A DNA stretch of 64,000 bases from JAKAVN01 sp963796565 (GTDB lineage Bacteria > Desulfobacterota > Binatia > Binatales > Binataceae). This document shows positions 53,745-62,663 of this stretch, piece by piece. The notes beneath the pieces were generated by a model. The model was not told where the DNA came from and did no database searches. It saw nothing but the letters and a program-made list of their open reading frames with translations. The position numbers and the translations under genes are program-made. Every line of letters starts with the position of its first letter. Positions within the stretch are counted from its first letter, which is position 1. The stretch lies in assembly GCA_963796565.1 (NCBI GenBank), contig CAWCMA010000001.1, positions 496,001-560,000 of the forward strand, given 5' to 3'.

Positions 53745-55247
53745 GTGAATCAGCAAACTAGCTTGACCTCAGCCGAGCGCTGGACAGCCGCCTGGCCGCC
53801 GCAGTCGCGTGAGGCGGCGTGGGAGATAGCGCTAATGGCCTGGCGCTCCACGCGATTGTTCGCGTTCCTGTTGTTACTAATCGCGATCGTTATCGGCGCG
53901 TATCTGCGCTTCCATCGCTTGGCGCGAGTAGACATGAACGGCGACGAAGGCGCGTCCTGGGCAGCCGCATCCGCGCCCAGCGTTCAGCAGGTGGCCAAGA
54001 TAGAGCGGCGGGTCGATCCCGGCAAACTCGCCCTCTACGACGTGATGCTACACGAATGGATAGGGGTCCTCGGCGACAGTCTGTTCGCGATGCGCGCGAT
54101 GTCTGCTGCGCTCGGGACGATCGCGATCGTTCTGGTGTTCGCCGCCGTGCGCGAGATCTGTCATTCGCTGGGCGGCGAAGCGGCCGCCGCGGTTGGCGAG
54201 CTGGCTGGCGCCTTCGCTGCGCTCCTGTACGCCACCAGTCTCCAGATGGTGCTGTCGGACCGCATAGTGAGGATGTATCCGCTGGTGCTGTGCGCGGAGC
54301 TTTTGCAAATTACATTCTTTGTTCGCGCGCAGCGCCGCGGCGGGATGCTAAACTACTTGGCTGTCGCGGTCTTCACTGCGGCGATGGTCGCGGCTAATTT
54401 TACCGCAAATTTTCTGTTAGCGATGGAGGCCTTGTGGCTCGGCTGGCTGCTGCTCGTGGCGCTCTGGGATACGCAGTCACGCCGGCTGGCTGTATTGCGT
54501 CCCGCTTGCGCACTGGCCGCAGGCATAGCGATCCTCTTGCCTTGGCTGCCCCGCGCGTTTGCTTCGTCGCATAACGCGGTGAAGGGGGGCGCGATCAGCT
54601 GGATCAAACTACAGCCTATCTCGTGGCCGTACACGACGCTGCGAGACTCGACTGGTAACGAGACGCTGTTCTGGATCCTGGTGGCACTCGCCGCCTTCGG
54701 TGTTTGGCGGCAATGGCGTTCGGGGCGGCTGGTAGTTGAGTTTTTCGCACTTTGGATGGCTGGCCCGATCCTGGCGGTGATGGCGGTGACTTATCTCATT
54801 CACCCGCTCGAGTTTGCGCGTTACGTACTTATTTCGTTCGTCGGTATGTTCGCCTTGGCGGCCTTGGGCGCCGCATCGGTGCGCTTCACCGCGTTGAGCA
54901 TTGCGCTGGTCATTTTACTCATACATCTCTCTGTAGGTCCGGTGCACGACTTGATGAGGCATCCTTACGAGGCCGCCTGGCGGGACGCAACGATGCTGGC
55001 AGCCATGCGAACCACGGGGGTAGAGCAGGTCGCGGTGATTCCAAATTTTTGTACCGACGTGGTGCGGTTCTACATGCCACGCGAGCGCCGCGCGGCAGCC
55101 GTCGCGATGACGGACCAATGCAGTCAGGCGCCCGTGTTGATCCTCAGCGGTCGAGGTTTGATTCCGCCCAAACGGATCGCAATCGCGGAAGCGTGCTATC
55201 CCCGCCTGATTGCAAAGCTGAACCTGGTCGAGGTGCGCGCGCGCTGA
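53745..55247 (+). CDS. GT-C-fold membrane glycosyltransferase (ArnT/PMT-like)
   Basis: A 500-residue protein with about ten membrane helices. Near residue 65 the first periplasmic loop reads RVDMNGDEGASWAAAS, the acidic pair expected of GT-C enzymes that use lipid-linked sugars, and HEWIGVLGDSLFAMRAMSAALG follows. The last 100 residues are soluble with two cysteines (FCTDVV, DQCSQ). It probably adds a polyprenyl-linked sugar on the periplasmic face. GTG 53745 is the start; ATG 53835 is possible. It is less GC-rich than its neighbours. Confidence 0.85.
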   Translation: MNQQTSLTSAERWTAAWPPQSREAAWEIALMAWRSTRLFAFLLLLIAIVIGAYLRFHRLARVDMNGDEGASWAAASAPSVQQVAKIERRVDPGKLALYDVMLHEWIGVLGDSLFAMRAMSAALGTIAIVLVFAAVREICHSLGGEAAAAVGELAGAFAALLYATSLQMVLSDRIVRMYPLVLCAELLQITFFVRAQRRGGMLNYLAVAVFTAAMVAANFTANFLLAMEALWLGWLLLVALWDTQSRRLAVLRPACALAAGIAILLPWLPRAFASSHNAVKGGAISWIKLQPISWPYTTLRDSTGNETLFWILVALAAFGVWRQWRSGRLVVEFFALWMAGPILAVMAVTYLIHPLEFARYVLISFVGMFALAALGAASVRFTALSIALVILLIHLSVGPVHDLMRHPYEAAWRDATMLAAMRTTGVEQVAVIPNFCTDVVRFYMPRERRAAAVAMTDQCSQAPVLILSGRGLIPPKRIAIAEACYPRLIAKLNLVEVRAR

Positions 55248-55339
55248 GAAGCTGGCGGAGCACCCAGTCAACGATGCCCAGAAGCGCCAGAGGACAATCA
55301 TCGCCGGACGAAGGTGGCGCAAGGCCGATCGGCGCAACG

Positions 55340-55711
55340 ATGCGGAATTACGCGACCGATATCGAATATCAGCGCGAAGTATGGAGGCGCAAACCGGCGC
55401 TGCGCGCGATTTATGCTCACTGGTATGCGCGATGCATCGGAGCGCTGGCGAAACATCGGCCCACCGTCGAGGTCGACTGCGCCTCGGGATCGCGGACGAC
55501 GCTGGCCGAGCTTGGCCCGTGCAAATTGGTGGAGGCTCGAAAATTCGGGTTCCTGCTCTATCCGCTAAGCGGGGGATTCAGCGCGCACAGCTTTTTGATC
55601 TGCCGCGGACTGTCGGCGCTGATGAAAACGGAAGACTGGGTCACCCGGCCGTTTTCGCGCCGGCTCACCGGCATGCGGATGCTGGTGGTGTCGGAGAAGA
55701 CGCCCGTTTGA
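55340..55711 (+). pseudogene. Internally deleted SAM methyltransferase remnant
   Basis: The N-terminus (EYQREVWRRKPALRAIYAHWYAR) and C-terminus (FGFLLYPLSGGFSAHS..., RPFSRRLTGMRMLVVSEK) both match what I know of cluster-associated class I methyltransferases, but the middle is gone. After VEVDCASGSRTTLAELGP, where the SAM site motif should be VEVGCGSGN, the sequence jumps to the C-terminal part. About 110 residues appear missing, yet the frame stays open over 123 codons. It is probably a decayed gene; a short new protein is the alternative. Confidence 0.65.
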
Positions 55712-55730
55712 ACATCGGGCGCTGCCCGTT

Positions 55731-56531
55731 CTATGCCGGGGGCGCGTCACGGCGGCCGCTGCCGTAGCGGGCGAGCGCGCACAGCCGCGCGTAGAGCCGG
55801 GCCGTGCGGCGCGGCACCGCGGCGCGCGGCCGCGAACGGTTGAGCTCGGCCGACGCGAACCCGCGATCGATTCTGACCCCCAGCCGGCGCTCCAGTTCCG
55901 CGCCCGCCGAGCGATCGAGCAACTGGTCGTAGTGGACGAACAGCCAGTCGCCGCCCTGCGGATAGTGCACGTCCAGGATGTAGCGGTACATCGCCTCCCA
56001 CACCTTGAGCGCCCAGCGTTCGTCCACCTTCGTACCCTTCATGTGGTCCGCGCGCTTGCATTCGCGAACCATGCTCGACGCCGTGACGCTGGGATCACGG
56101 AAAACGCATAGTAAGAGAGCGTCGCCGATATAGGGGCGCCAGACGGGCAAGGTGTACGAAAACCTGGGATCCTTGAAGCAGAAGGGCTGCCGCGCCGTGA
56201 CCGCGGCGATACGCTCGCGCATCGCGGGCGGGCATGTGATCGATACATCGGGGCGCAGTACCGCAACCCAGTGTTGGTAGTGACCAAGTATCGGGATGTC
56301 GCCGAGCAGGAGCTTGCGCAGTCCACGCGGCGGAGTCTTCGGGGCGACGAGCGCGATTAGCTCGTCGTTGATCTTGTTGACCTCGCGATCCTCAAAGTAG
56401 CCCTTAGGATTGCCGATGTCAGCCGGCCACAGCTCCTCGCCCATGAAGTAGCCGGCCTGGGCGAGAATTCCGGCCGCCAGGCTGGTGCCGCTGCGGCCGG
56501 AACCCAGGATCAGGCAGTTGCGCTGATTCAT
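55731..56531 (-). CDS. Sulfotransferase-family protein
   Basis: A 266-residue protein that starts with a PAPS-type phosphate-binding loop, CLILGSGRSGTSLAAGIL, and has the 3'-phosphate-binding type region LLLCVFRDPSVTASSMV near residue 142. It has KGYFEDREVNKINDEL near 43 as in bacterial sulfotransferases from surface-polysaccharide clusters. It should transfer sulfate from PAPS to a glycan or lipid. It lies nine bases after the GT2 gene and differs from the three tandem sulfotransferases further on. Confidence 0.88.
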   Translation of the reverse strand: MNQRNCLILGSGRSGTSLAAGILAQAGYFMGEELWPADIGNPKGYFEDREVNKINDELIALVAPKTPPRGLRKLLLGDIPILGHYQHWVAVLRPDVSITCPPAMRERIAAVTARQPFCFKDPRFSYTLPVWRPYIGDALLLCVFRDPSVTASSMVRECKRADHMKGTKVDERWALKVWEAMYRYILDVHYPQGGDWLFVHYDQLLDRSAGAELERRLGVRIDRGFASAELNRSRPRAAVPRRTARLYARLCALARYGSGRRDAPPA

Positions 56532-56540
56532 CGCGCGCCG

Positions 56541-57641
56541 CTAGTAGAGCGCGAGCGGAGCCCCGCCGGCGAGCAGTTCTTCGGCGAAGCCGGCATGGCT
56601 AGGTGGCGCGGGTGGAATCTCGAGCAGTCCCTTGCGGCGCATCGCCGCAAGCGCCGCCCGATGCGGCAGAAGCGAGTACCACGCCCTGAGCACATCGTGG
56701 CGGTCCACGGCCGGAAGGTTAGCGTTGGAGACCGGAGCCTGACCATTTTCAAAAATCGCGCGAAGCTGACGGTGCAGGTCCGGCCGTGCCAGGCTGGGCT
56801 GGTAACGCAGCGCACAGAATAGCGCCCGCCGCGCCTCGTGCATGTCGCCCGCCTCCAGGCAACGCAGGCCCTTTACCGTCAGCAGCCAGTGGTACAGCCC
56901 CGCTGAGCGCCGCGCGAGTTTGTCTCCCGGCTCGCCGTAACGCTTGCGCATGCGGTCCGCGAAGAGCCTGAAGCCGGGAGCGTACTTGCGCAACCGTTCG
57001 ACCATGGGATCGAGCTGATAGTTCACCAGCGGTTCGGGCACGAAGGCGAAATCGCCCAGCTCGCGCAACAAAAACCACAGCTCGGTGTCCTCGAAGCCGG
57101 CGGCGCCTTTGTACTCCTCGGCAAAACCGCCCACTCGGTCGAAGACCCAGCGGCGGATGGTCACGCTGCTGGGCAGAATCGGCCACCATCCCTCTTCCAG
57201 CAGGTCCTCCATCAGTGGCGGCCGCGCCATGCCTGGATGCAAGTACGTAGGTGCGAGCGCGACGCCGTCAGGGCCGACCGGGACCACGTCGGAAAATGCC
57301 ATGGTGGTGGTCGGATGAGTGTCCAGGGCTTCCATGGTTTTGGCCAGCCGCCCCTGAAGCCACACATCGTCGGCATCGAGGAAGGCCACGAACTCGCCTC
57401 CGGTGTGATCAACGCCGAAGTTGCGCGCCGCGGCCAGCCCTTGATTTTCTTTGTTGCGGAAGTATTTGATGCGGCCGCCATAGCCGGCCAGCACGCGAGG
57501 TGTGGCGTCGCGCGAGGCGTCGTCCACGACAATCACCTCGAAGCTCTCGAATTGCTGCGCGAGTACGCTGTCAATCGCGCGTGCGACGCATTCCTCGCCG
57601 TTGTAAACGGCGATTATCACCGCGACCAGTGGTGCTGCCAT
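56541..57641 (-). CDS. GT2-family glycosyltransferase
   Basis: A 366-residue protein with a GT-A fold: LVAVIIAVYNGEECVARAIDSVL near the N-terminus, VVDDASRDATP, FLDADDVW (DxD) near residue 96 and the acceptor-side GAAGFEDTELWFLL near 180. It is a paralogue of the 59657-60619 gene (shared order of WWPIL, IRR/MRR, GGF, FED and FVP/YVP motifs). The C-terminal 120 residues are helical. Cytosolic; likely adds a sugar to the surface glycan made by this cluster. Confidence 0.9.
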   Translation of the reverse strand: MAAPLVAVIIAVYNGEECVARAIDSVLAQQFESFEVIVVDDASRDATPRVLAGYGGRIKYFRNKENQGLAAARNFGVDHTGGEFVAFLDADDVWLQGRLAKTMEALDTHPTTTMAFSDVVPVGPDGVALAPTYLHPGMARPPLMEDLLEEGWWPILPSSVTIRRWVFDRVGGFAEEYKGAAGFEDTELWFLLRELGDFAFVPEPLVNYQLDPMVERLRKYAPGFRLFADRMRKRYGEPGDKLARRSAGLYHWLLTVKGLRCLEAGDMHEARRALFCALRYQPSLARPDLHRQLRAIFENGQAPVSNANLPAVDRHDVLRAWYSLLPHRAALAAMRRKGLLEIPPAPPSHAGFAEELLAGGAPLALY

Positions 57642-57664
57642 CTCGGTCGACGAAGCCCGACCCG

Positions 57665-59533
57665 CTAGCCATTCGCCGCGCCGCGCGCGGGGACTTCGCC
57701 GTCTTCCGGCATGTAGAACTGCAGGTCGCACAGTTTGCGGTACGCGCCGTCGAGCGCCAGCAATTCTTCATGGGTGCCCTCTTCAACGATCTCGCCGCTG
57801 ACGATCACAAAGATGCGGTCGGCGCGACGCACGGTCGAGAGCCGATGGGCGATCATAAGGGTGGTTCGGTTGGCCATCAGGCGTTCGATCGCGTCCTGCA
57901 CCACGCGCTCGCCCTCGGAGTCGAGGTTCGAGGTCGGCTCGTCGAGGATCAGGATCGGCGCATTCTTGAGCAGTGCCCGCGCGATCGCAAGCCGCTGCCG
58001 CTCGCCGCCGGAGAGCCGCACTCCGAGCTCGCCCACCAGGGTGTCGTAGCCGCTCGGCAAGCGGCTGATGAAGTCGTGGGCGTTCGCGGCCTTGGCGGCT
58101 GCGACAATTTCGTCGAAGTCCTTGGTGCCGCTGCCATAGGCGATGTTGGTGCGTATGGTGTCGTTGAACAGAAAAGTGTGCTGCGAGACCAGGCCAATCT
58201 CGGCGCGCAGCGATTTGAGCGAATAGCGCCTGGCGTCGACGCCGTCGAACAGCAGCGTGCCCTCCCCGGGATCGTAAAAGCGCGGAATCAGATCGGAAAG
58301 CGTCGATTTGCCTCCGCCGCTCATTCCCACCAGCGCCACGGTCTCGCCCGCGCCGATCTTCATGTTGATATTGCGCAACACCCACTCGCCCGCGGGGTCG
58401 TAGCGGAAGCTGACCTTGCGGAACTCGATGCTGTGCGGGCCGTGTTTGAGCTCGAGCGCGCCCGGTGCGGAGTAGATCTCGGGTGGATGGTCGATTATCG
58501 CGAATACGCGCTCGGCCGAGACCAGTCCCTGCTGGATCGAGTTGTTGGTGCCCGCGATTCTCTTGAACGGCCGGTAGATGATCAGCATCGCGCCGATAAA
58601 CGCCGCAAATGTTCCGGGCGAGCGGGCCCCCGTCAGCACCGCGGAGGTTCCATACCACAGAACCAGCACCACTCCGCAGGCACCCAGGACCTCGATGAAT
58701 GGGCTGCTGAAAGCGCCGGCGCGCAGCACCCGGCGCATGATCTGAAGCTGTTTGTTGAGCATGGCGCGGAAGCGTTGGGACTCGTAATCCTCCATCCCGA
58801 ACGTCTTGACCACGCGGCAGCCCTGCACCGCCTCCTGCATCAACACCGATATGTCGCTCAGTTTGCGCTGCGCGCGCTTGGACATCTTGCGCACCTTTCT
58901 GGCGACTCCGATAATCGGCAGGATCGCGACCGGAAACACTACGAACGCCAGCAGCGCGAATTTCCAATCCATCCAGAACAGCCCGCCGATCAGTGCGATG
59001 AGTGTGAGGCTGTCTCCGATCAGTGAAAACAAGCTGTTGGTTATGATCGAAGAGGCCTGCGAAACGTCGGATAGTGAGCGCGTGAGCAGATTCCCGGTCG
59101 GGGTCCAGTTAAAGAACGAGAGCGGCAGCCGCTGCAGACGATCGTTGAACTCGCCGCGCAGGTCCATCGCCGTCTTCATCCCGATATAGTCGGTCAGAAA
59201 GCTGGCCAGGAAATCGGTGAGCGCACGCACGATAAACACGGCCAGAATCGCGAGACTCAACATGTGCAACCGGTACACGGTGAGCGGGTCGGTGGCCTTG
59301 AGCGCGGAGAGCGAGTTGATGGTCTCCTTGATCAGGTAAGGAATGGCGCCGTTGGCCGCGCTGAGCACCAGCATCGCCAACACCGCCAGGGTGAGGTCCG
59401 GAAAGAGGTAGGGACGCGCGTAACCCAGCAGGCGCTTATACAGCGCCATGTACTGGCTCTTTTCCTCCTGGTCCTTCGACAGGCGCCACCACAGCAGCGT
59501 TTCGCTGATCCCGCGCCAGAATTTGTTACTCAT
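57665..59533 (-). CDS. MsbA-like lipid/glycolipid ABC exporter
   Basis: A 622-residue half-transporter: membrane helices at about residues 40-330, Walker A VGMSGGGKSTL, Q-loop GLVSQHTFLF, signature VRLSGGERQR, Walker B ILILDEPTSNLD and H-loop AHRLS. The helical domain and intracellular loops match MsbA/LipidA flippases. It has an AGGGAG ribosome site before ATG 59533. Set between two GT2 genes and near sulfotransferases, it is the best candidate for exporting the product. Confidence 0.92.
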   Translation of the reverse strand: MSNKFWRGISETLLWWRLSKDQEEKSQYMALYKRLLGYARPYLFPDLTLAVLAMLVLSAANGAIPYLIKETINSLSALKATDPLTVYRLHMLSLAILAVFIVRALTDFLASFLTDYIGMKTAMDLRGEFNDRLQRLPLSFFNWTPTGNLLTRSLSDVSQASSIITNSLFSLIGDSLTLIALIGGLFWMDWKFALLAFVVFPVAILPIIGVARKVRKMSKRAQRKLSDISVLMQEAVQGCRVVKTFGMEDYESQRFRAMLNKQLQIMRRVLRAGAFSSPFIEVLGACGVVLVLWYGTSAVLTGARSPGTFAAFIGAMLIIYRPFKRIAGTNNSIQQGLVSAERVFAIIDHPPEIYSAPGALELKHGPHSIEFRKVSFRYDPAGEWVLRNINMKIGAGETVALVGMSGGGKSTLSDLIPRFYDPGEGTLLFDGVDARRYSLKSLRAEIGLVSQHTFLFNDTIRTNIAYGSGTKDFDEIVAAAKAANAHDFISRLPSGYDTLVGELGVRLSGGERQRLAIARALLKNAPILILDEPTSNLDSEGERVVQDAIERLMANRTTLMIAHRLSTVRRADRIFVIVSGEIVEEGTHEELLALDGAYRKLCDLQFYMPEDGEVPARGAANG

Positions 59534-59656
59534 CGGCTCCCTGCGCGCCGCCGTCGGCGCGACTTCGCGGCTTGGGCTGCGCCACCCACTGCGGGAGCGC
59601 ACGACCTGTCGTCACTCTGATACATAATCGCCCGGCAGAAAACCGGACATATCAGT

Positions 59657-60619
59657 CTAACGGAAATAGTTCTCAAGCTCAGGCTTCGTACGGTGCCCGC
59701 GGACGATACGTCCGCTAAGCACGCGCACCATGGACATCGGCAGGAACGTGCGCAGCCAGCGCGACGCGGAGCGGACCTGGAACGGCCCATAGCGCATGGC
59801 GCAGGCAAACGCGCGGCGCGCACCCAGCTTGTCGCCCTCGCGCAAGGCGACCAGTCCAGCGTAACCCCAGGCCGAGACGAAGGCGTTGCTGGACTCGCGG
59901 ATGAGTCGCTGGCCGGCCTCGCCGTAACGCTCGGACACCAATCGCCCGAAAATCTGGTAGCCCTTGGCGTACTTCATCATCCGCTCGCTCGGCGGAGTGG
60001 TGCGATATCTCACCAAGCGCCGCGGCACATAGGCGAAATCGCCCTGCTCGCGCATCGTCAGCCACATGTATGGGTCTTCGAAGCCGGGCCGGGTGAAGCT
60101 TTCGTGGAAACCGCCGGCCTGCTCGAAGGCGCTGCGGCGCATTGTTGCCGCGCTGGTCAGGATCGGCCACCATCGCGTCAGCAGCTCATCCATCGAAGGC
60201 GCGTGCGCCGTGTATTCGTCGATAAAGTTGATGTCAAGTTCGTGGTCGTAGTCGTCTACCGGGACCACGTCGCAAAACGCCAGCGCTACCGAGGCGGCCG
60301 TTTCCAGCTCAGCCGTAAGGGTCTTGAGCATCGCGGGCTGCAAGATGTCGTCGGCGTCGAGGAAGGTAAAGTACTCCGCGCCCGGACTGGCGGCCGCGGC
60401 GCCCGCGTTGCGGGCGGCGGAAGGCCCGCGGTTAGGCTGGCGCAGGACCTTTATGTGATTGCCGTAAGAGCTCAGGATGCGCGGTGTTGAATCGGTCGAA
60501 CCGTCATCGACGACGATCACCTCGGGACGTTCGCCTTCCTGCCCGAGTGCACTGTCGATGGCTCGCCGGATGGTGGCGACGCCATTTCGCACCGGGATAA
60601 TAACCGAGGTTCGACTCAT
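59657..60619 (-). CDS. GT2-family glycosyltransferase (paralogue of 56541-57641)
   Basis: A 320-residue GT-A enzyme: TSVIIPVRNGVATIRRAIDSAL, VVDDGSTDSTPRIL, FLDADDIL and PGFEDPYMWLTMREQGDFAYVP near residues 195-216. The shared order of motifs with the other GT2 gene suggests duplication. ATG 60619 begins the domain; the longer frame upstream is not needed. Acts with the neighbouring transferases and sulfotransferases. Confidence 0.9.
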   Translation of the reverse strand: MSRTSVIIPVRNGVATIRRAIDSALGQEGERPEVIVVDDGSTDSTPRILSSYGNHIKVLRQPNRGPSAARNAGAAAASPGAEYFTFLDADDILQPAMLKTLTAELETAASVALAFCDVVPVDDYDHELDINFIDEYTAHAPSMDELLTRWWPILTSAATMRRSAFEQAGGFHESFTRPGFEDPYMWLTMREQGDFAYVPRRLVRYRTTPPSERMMKYAKGYQIFGRLVSERYGEAGQRLIRESSNAFVSAWGYAGLVALREGDKLGARRAFACAMRYGPFQVRSASRWLRTFLPMSMVRVLSGRIVRGHRTKPELENYFR

Positions 60620-60690
60620 AGACAGAAAACTAGCACTTCCGCACGCACACAACCAATAACACGCGCGGTATTATCAGGGTCCAATCTCTC

Positions 60691-61584
60691 TCATAACCGC
60701 GCCGCAATTCGCTCCGCGCGCTCCGGCGACGGCATCTTCCAGGCCGACAGATCGCGGCCCAACAGTTCCTCCAGCGCCTCGACCTCGGGCAAGAACAATC
60801 TTAGAAGGCGAGCTTCAAATTCCGGACTAAGTGGAGCGAAGTCCTTTTGGCTCTCCTGGATCAGCCGCCACACGCCCCACCTGTCGAGTGCGCGCACCAC
60901 TGGGTCGGCGCGCCGTGACCAGAGCCAAACTCTGAACCGATGCGCCCAGTCGGCGACGCGCAGACTGCGTGGCGCGCGGCGCACCGCATTGCGAACGAGG
61001 AATGGCCGGATTTCAGTGAGATCGAGCCGTGGAACGCCAAGGAAGTCGCATATCGAGTCGAAGTAGGCCTGATCGTCTGCCTCGAGATCATCGTAAAAGA
61101 ATACCGCGACATTGGCCGCGCCGAACGTCTCCCGCCATCCGCGGAGATGAAACGCGTAGCGACTGCTCTGGAGGATTCGCGAGTCAGGCCGCATTAGTTC
61201 CTCTTCGAAGCTCAGCCGCGTCTCGCCCTCACGCACAAACACTCGGTAAGCCGAGTATGCACGCTTGACCGGATCGCGAAGCGTACAGACTATTCGGCAA
61301 TTCGGCACGGCCCGCGCTATGCGCTCGCGAACCTCGGGCTTGTGGAAATATGTCGGTGCGATCTCGCCCACCGGCCGGTCGGCTGGGCAATCGACGAAAT
61401 AAGCACGGTACCAGTCGATCCCTTTGTCGTAGAACCAGTCGAAGTAATGAGTCTCCTTGGTGCCCTTGGGCAGTGAAGCGCGATGGAACAGCGCCCCATG
61501 CAGCCACGTCGTGCCGGTCCGCGCCGGGCCGATGGCAAAAAAATCCGGCAGGCGTCCCGCTGAATCATTTCCCGCGTGCGTCAT
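60691..61584 (-). CDS. Heparan-type sulfotransferase, tandem copy 1
   Basis: A 297-residue PAPS-dependent sulfotransferase: FFAIGPARTGTTWLHGAL (5'-phosphosulfate loop), KETHYFDWFYDKGIDWYRAYF, CRIVCTLRDPVKRAYSAYR (3'-phosphate loop, near residue 100) and the C-terminal PEVEALEELLGRDLSAWK. The three tandem copies keep all of these in the same order. The last motif, EALEELLGRDLSxWK, is typical of bacterial NodH/heparan-type enzymes. Confidence 0.92.
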   Translation of the reverse strand: MTHAGNDSAGRLPDFFAIGPARTGTTWLHGALFHRASLPKGTKETHYFDWFYDKGIDWYRAYFVDCPADRPVGEIAPTYFHKPEVRERIARAVPNCRIVCTLRDPVKRAYSAYRVFVREGETRLSFEEELMRPDSRILQSSRYAFHLRGWRETFGAANVAVFFYDDLEADDQAYFDSICDFLGVPRLDLTEIRPFLVRNAVRRAPRSLRVADWAHRFRVWLWSRRADPVVRALDRWGVWRLIQESQKDFAPLSPEFEARLLRLFLPEVEALEELLGRDLSAWKMPSPERAERIAARL

Positions 61585-61587
61585 CGC

Positions 61588-62496
61588 TCAAGCCCGCACC
61601 GCGATCCGCTCATTGGGCATCGGCAACGGCAGCTTCCAGGCCGACAAGTCGCGGCCCAACAATTTCTCCAGCGCCTCGACCTCGGGCGTGAAAAAGCTCC
61701 TGAGCCGCGCTTCGACCTTCGGAGCCAGCGGCGCGAACGGGTCGCCTCCGCCGAAGCAAAGTCGCCACAATCCCAGGCGCCCCAGCCGTTCCACGGTGCC
61801 GTCGGCGCGCATCGACTTGAGCCGGATCCGCAGGCGCCAGGCACGATAAGCCACCGACGGGAACCTGCAATCGGAGTTGGCTTGGTTGCGCATCAGATGG
61901 GCCTCCACCGCAGGCGTAATGACGACGGGCGGCAGGCCAAGGAAGCCTAGCAGAGAGTCGGCGAAGCGTTGCGGATCCGCCACCAAGTCGTCGTAGAGAA
62001 ACACGCCTACGTTGGCGGCGCCGAATTGCTCGCGCCAGGCGCTCAGATGAAATGCATAGCGGTTGGCCTCGCGCAGTTGAGGTTCGATGCCGTTTAAGAT
62101 CTCGTGCTCGAAATCCGCGCGGATCCGTCCCTCGCGATGCAACACGCGGTACCACGACCAGGCGCGCGCGAGCGGGTCGCGCAGCGTGCAGACGATCTTG
62201 CATTCCGGAAGATCGCGCGCGATTCGCTCGCGCACCTGGGGTAAACTGAAATAAGTCGGCGTCACCTCGCCGGCCACCGCCTCATCGCGGCAGCGCCGGA
62301 AGTAGGCGCGATACCAGTCGAGCCCCTTGTAATAGAACATGTCGAAGAAGTGGGTTTCCTTGGTACGCTCCGGCAGGCAGGCGCGATGGTACAGCACGCC
62401 ATGCAGCCAGGTGGTGCCGGTGCGTGGCGGGCCAACCAACAAAAAGCTGGGTAGGCGCCCAACGCCCCTGCCGCGTGACTTATCGTTTGCGATCAA
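61588..62496 (-). CDS. Heparan-type sulfotransferase, tandem copy 2
   Basis: A 302-residue paralogue of copy 1, three bases from it. LLVGPPRTGTTWLHGVLYH, KETHFFDMFYYKGLDWYRAYF, CKIVCTLRDPLARAWSWYR and PEVEALEKLLGRDLSAWK are conserved. The start is a TTG at 62496 with no good ATG upstream. Differences in the middle (residues about 170-270) suggest a different acceptor. Confidence 0.9.
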   Translation of the reverse strand: MIANDKSRGRGVGRLPSFLLVGPPRTGTTWLHGVLYHRACLPERTKETHFFDMFYYKGLDWYRAYFRRCRDEAVAGEVTPTYFSLPQVRERIARDLPECKIVCTLRDPLARAWSWYRVLHREGRIRADFEHEILNGIEPQLREANRYAFHLSAWREQFGAANVGVFLYDDLVADPQRFADSLLGFLGLPPVVITPAVEAHLMRNQANSDCRFPSVAYRAWRLRIRLKSMRADGTVERLGRLGLWRLCFGGGDPFAPLAPKVEARLRSFFTPEVEALEKLLGRDLSAWKLPLPMPNERIAVRA

Positions 62497-62663
62497 TTTC
62501 GGCTACCCCGCCTTGGCCAGTTACCGTGCGCGCTTGTCAATTCTTGTCTGCGGTGCCGCTGGACGTTGTGCAATCACCACTACCCGGCGCGGCGATTTTA
62601 GCGTCTTTTGCTCGAGGTTAGAAACTGTCAAGCGGTAATCCGCTCGCGGAAAATTTCACCGCG
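62497..62663. other. Intergenic region between sulfotransferase copies 2 and 3
   Basis: A 167-base gap with no gene I can support. It is more AT-rich than the coding parts and may contain a promoter for the two downstream copies. No hairpin of note. Confidence 0.4.
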
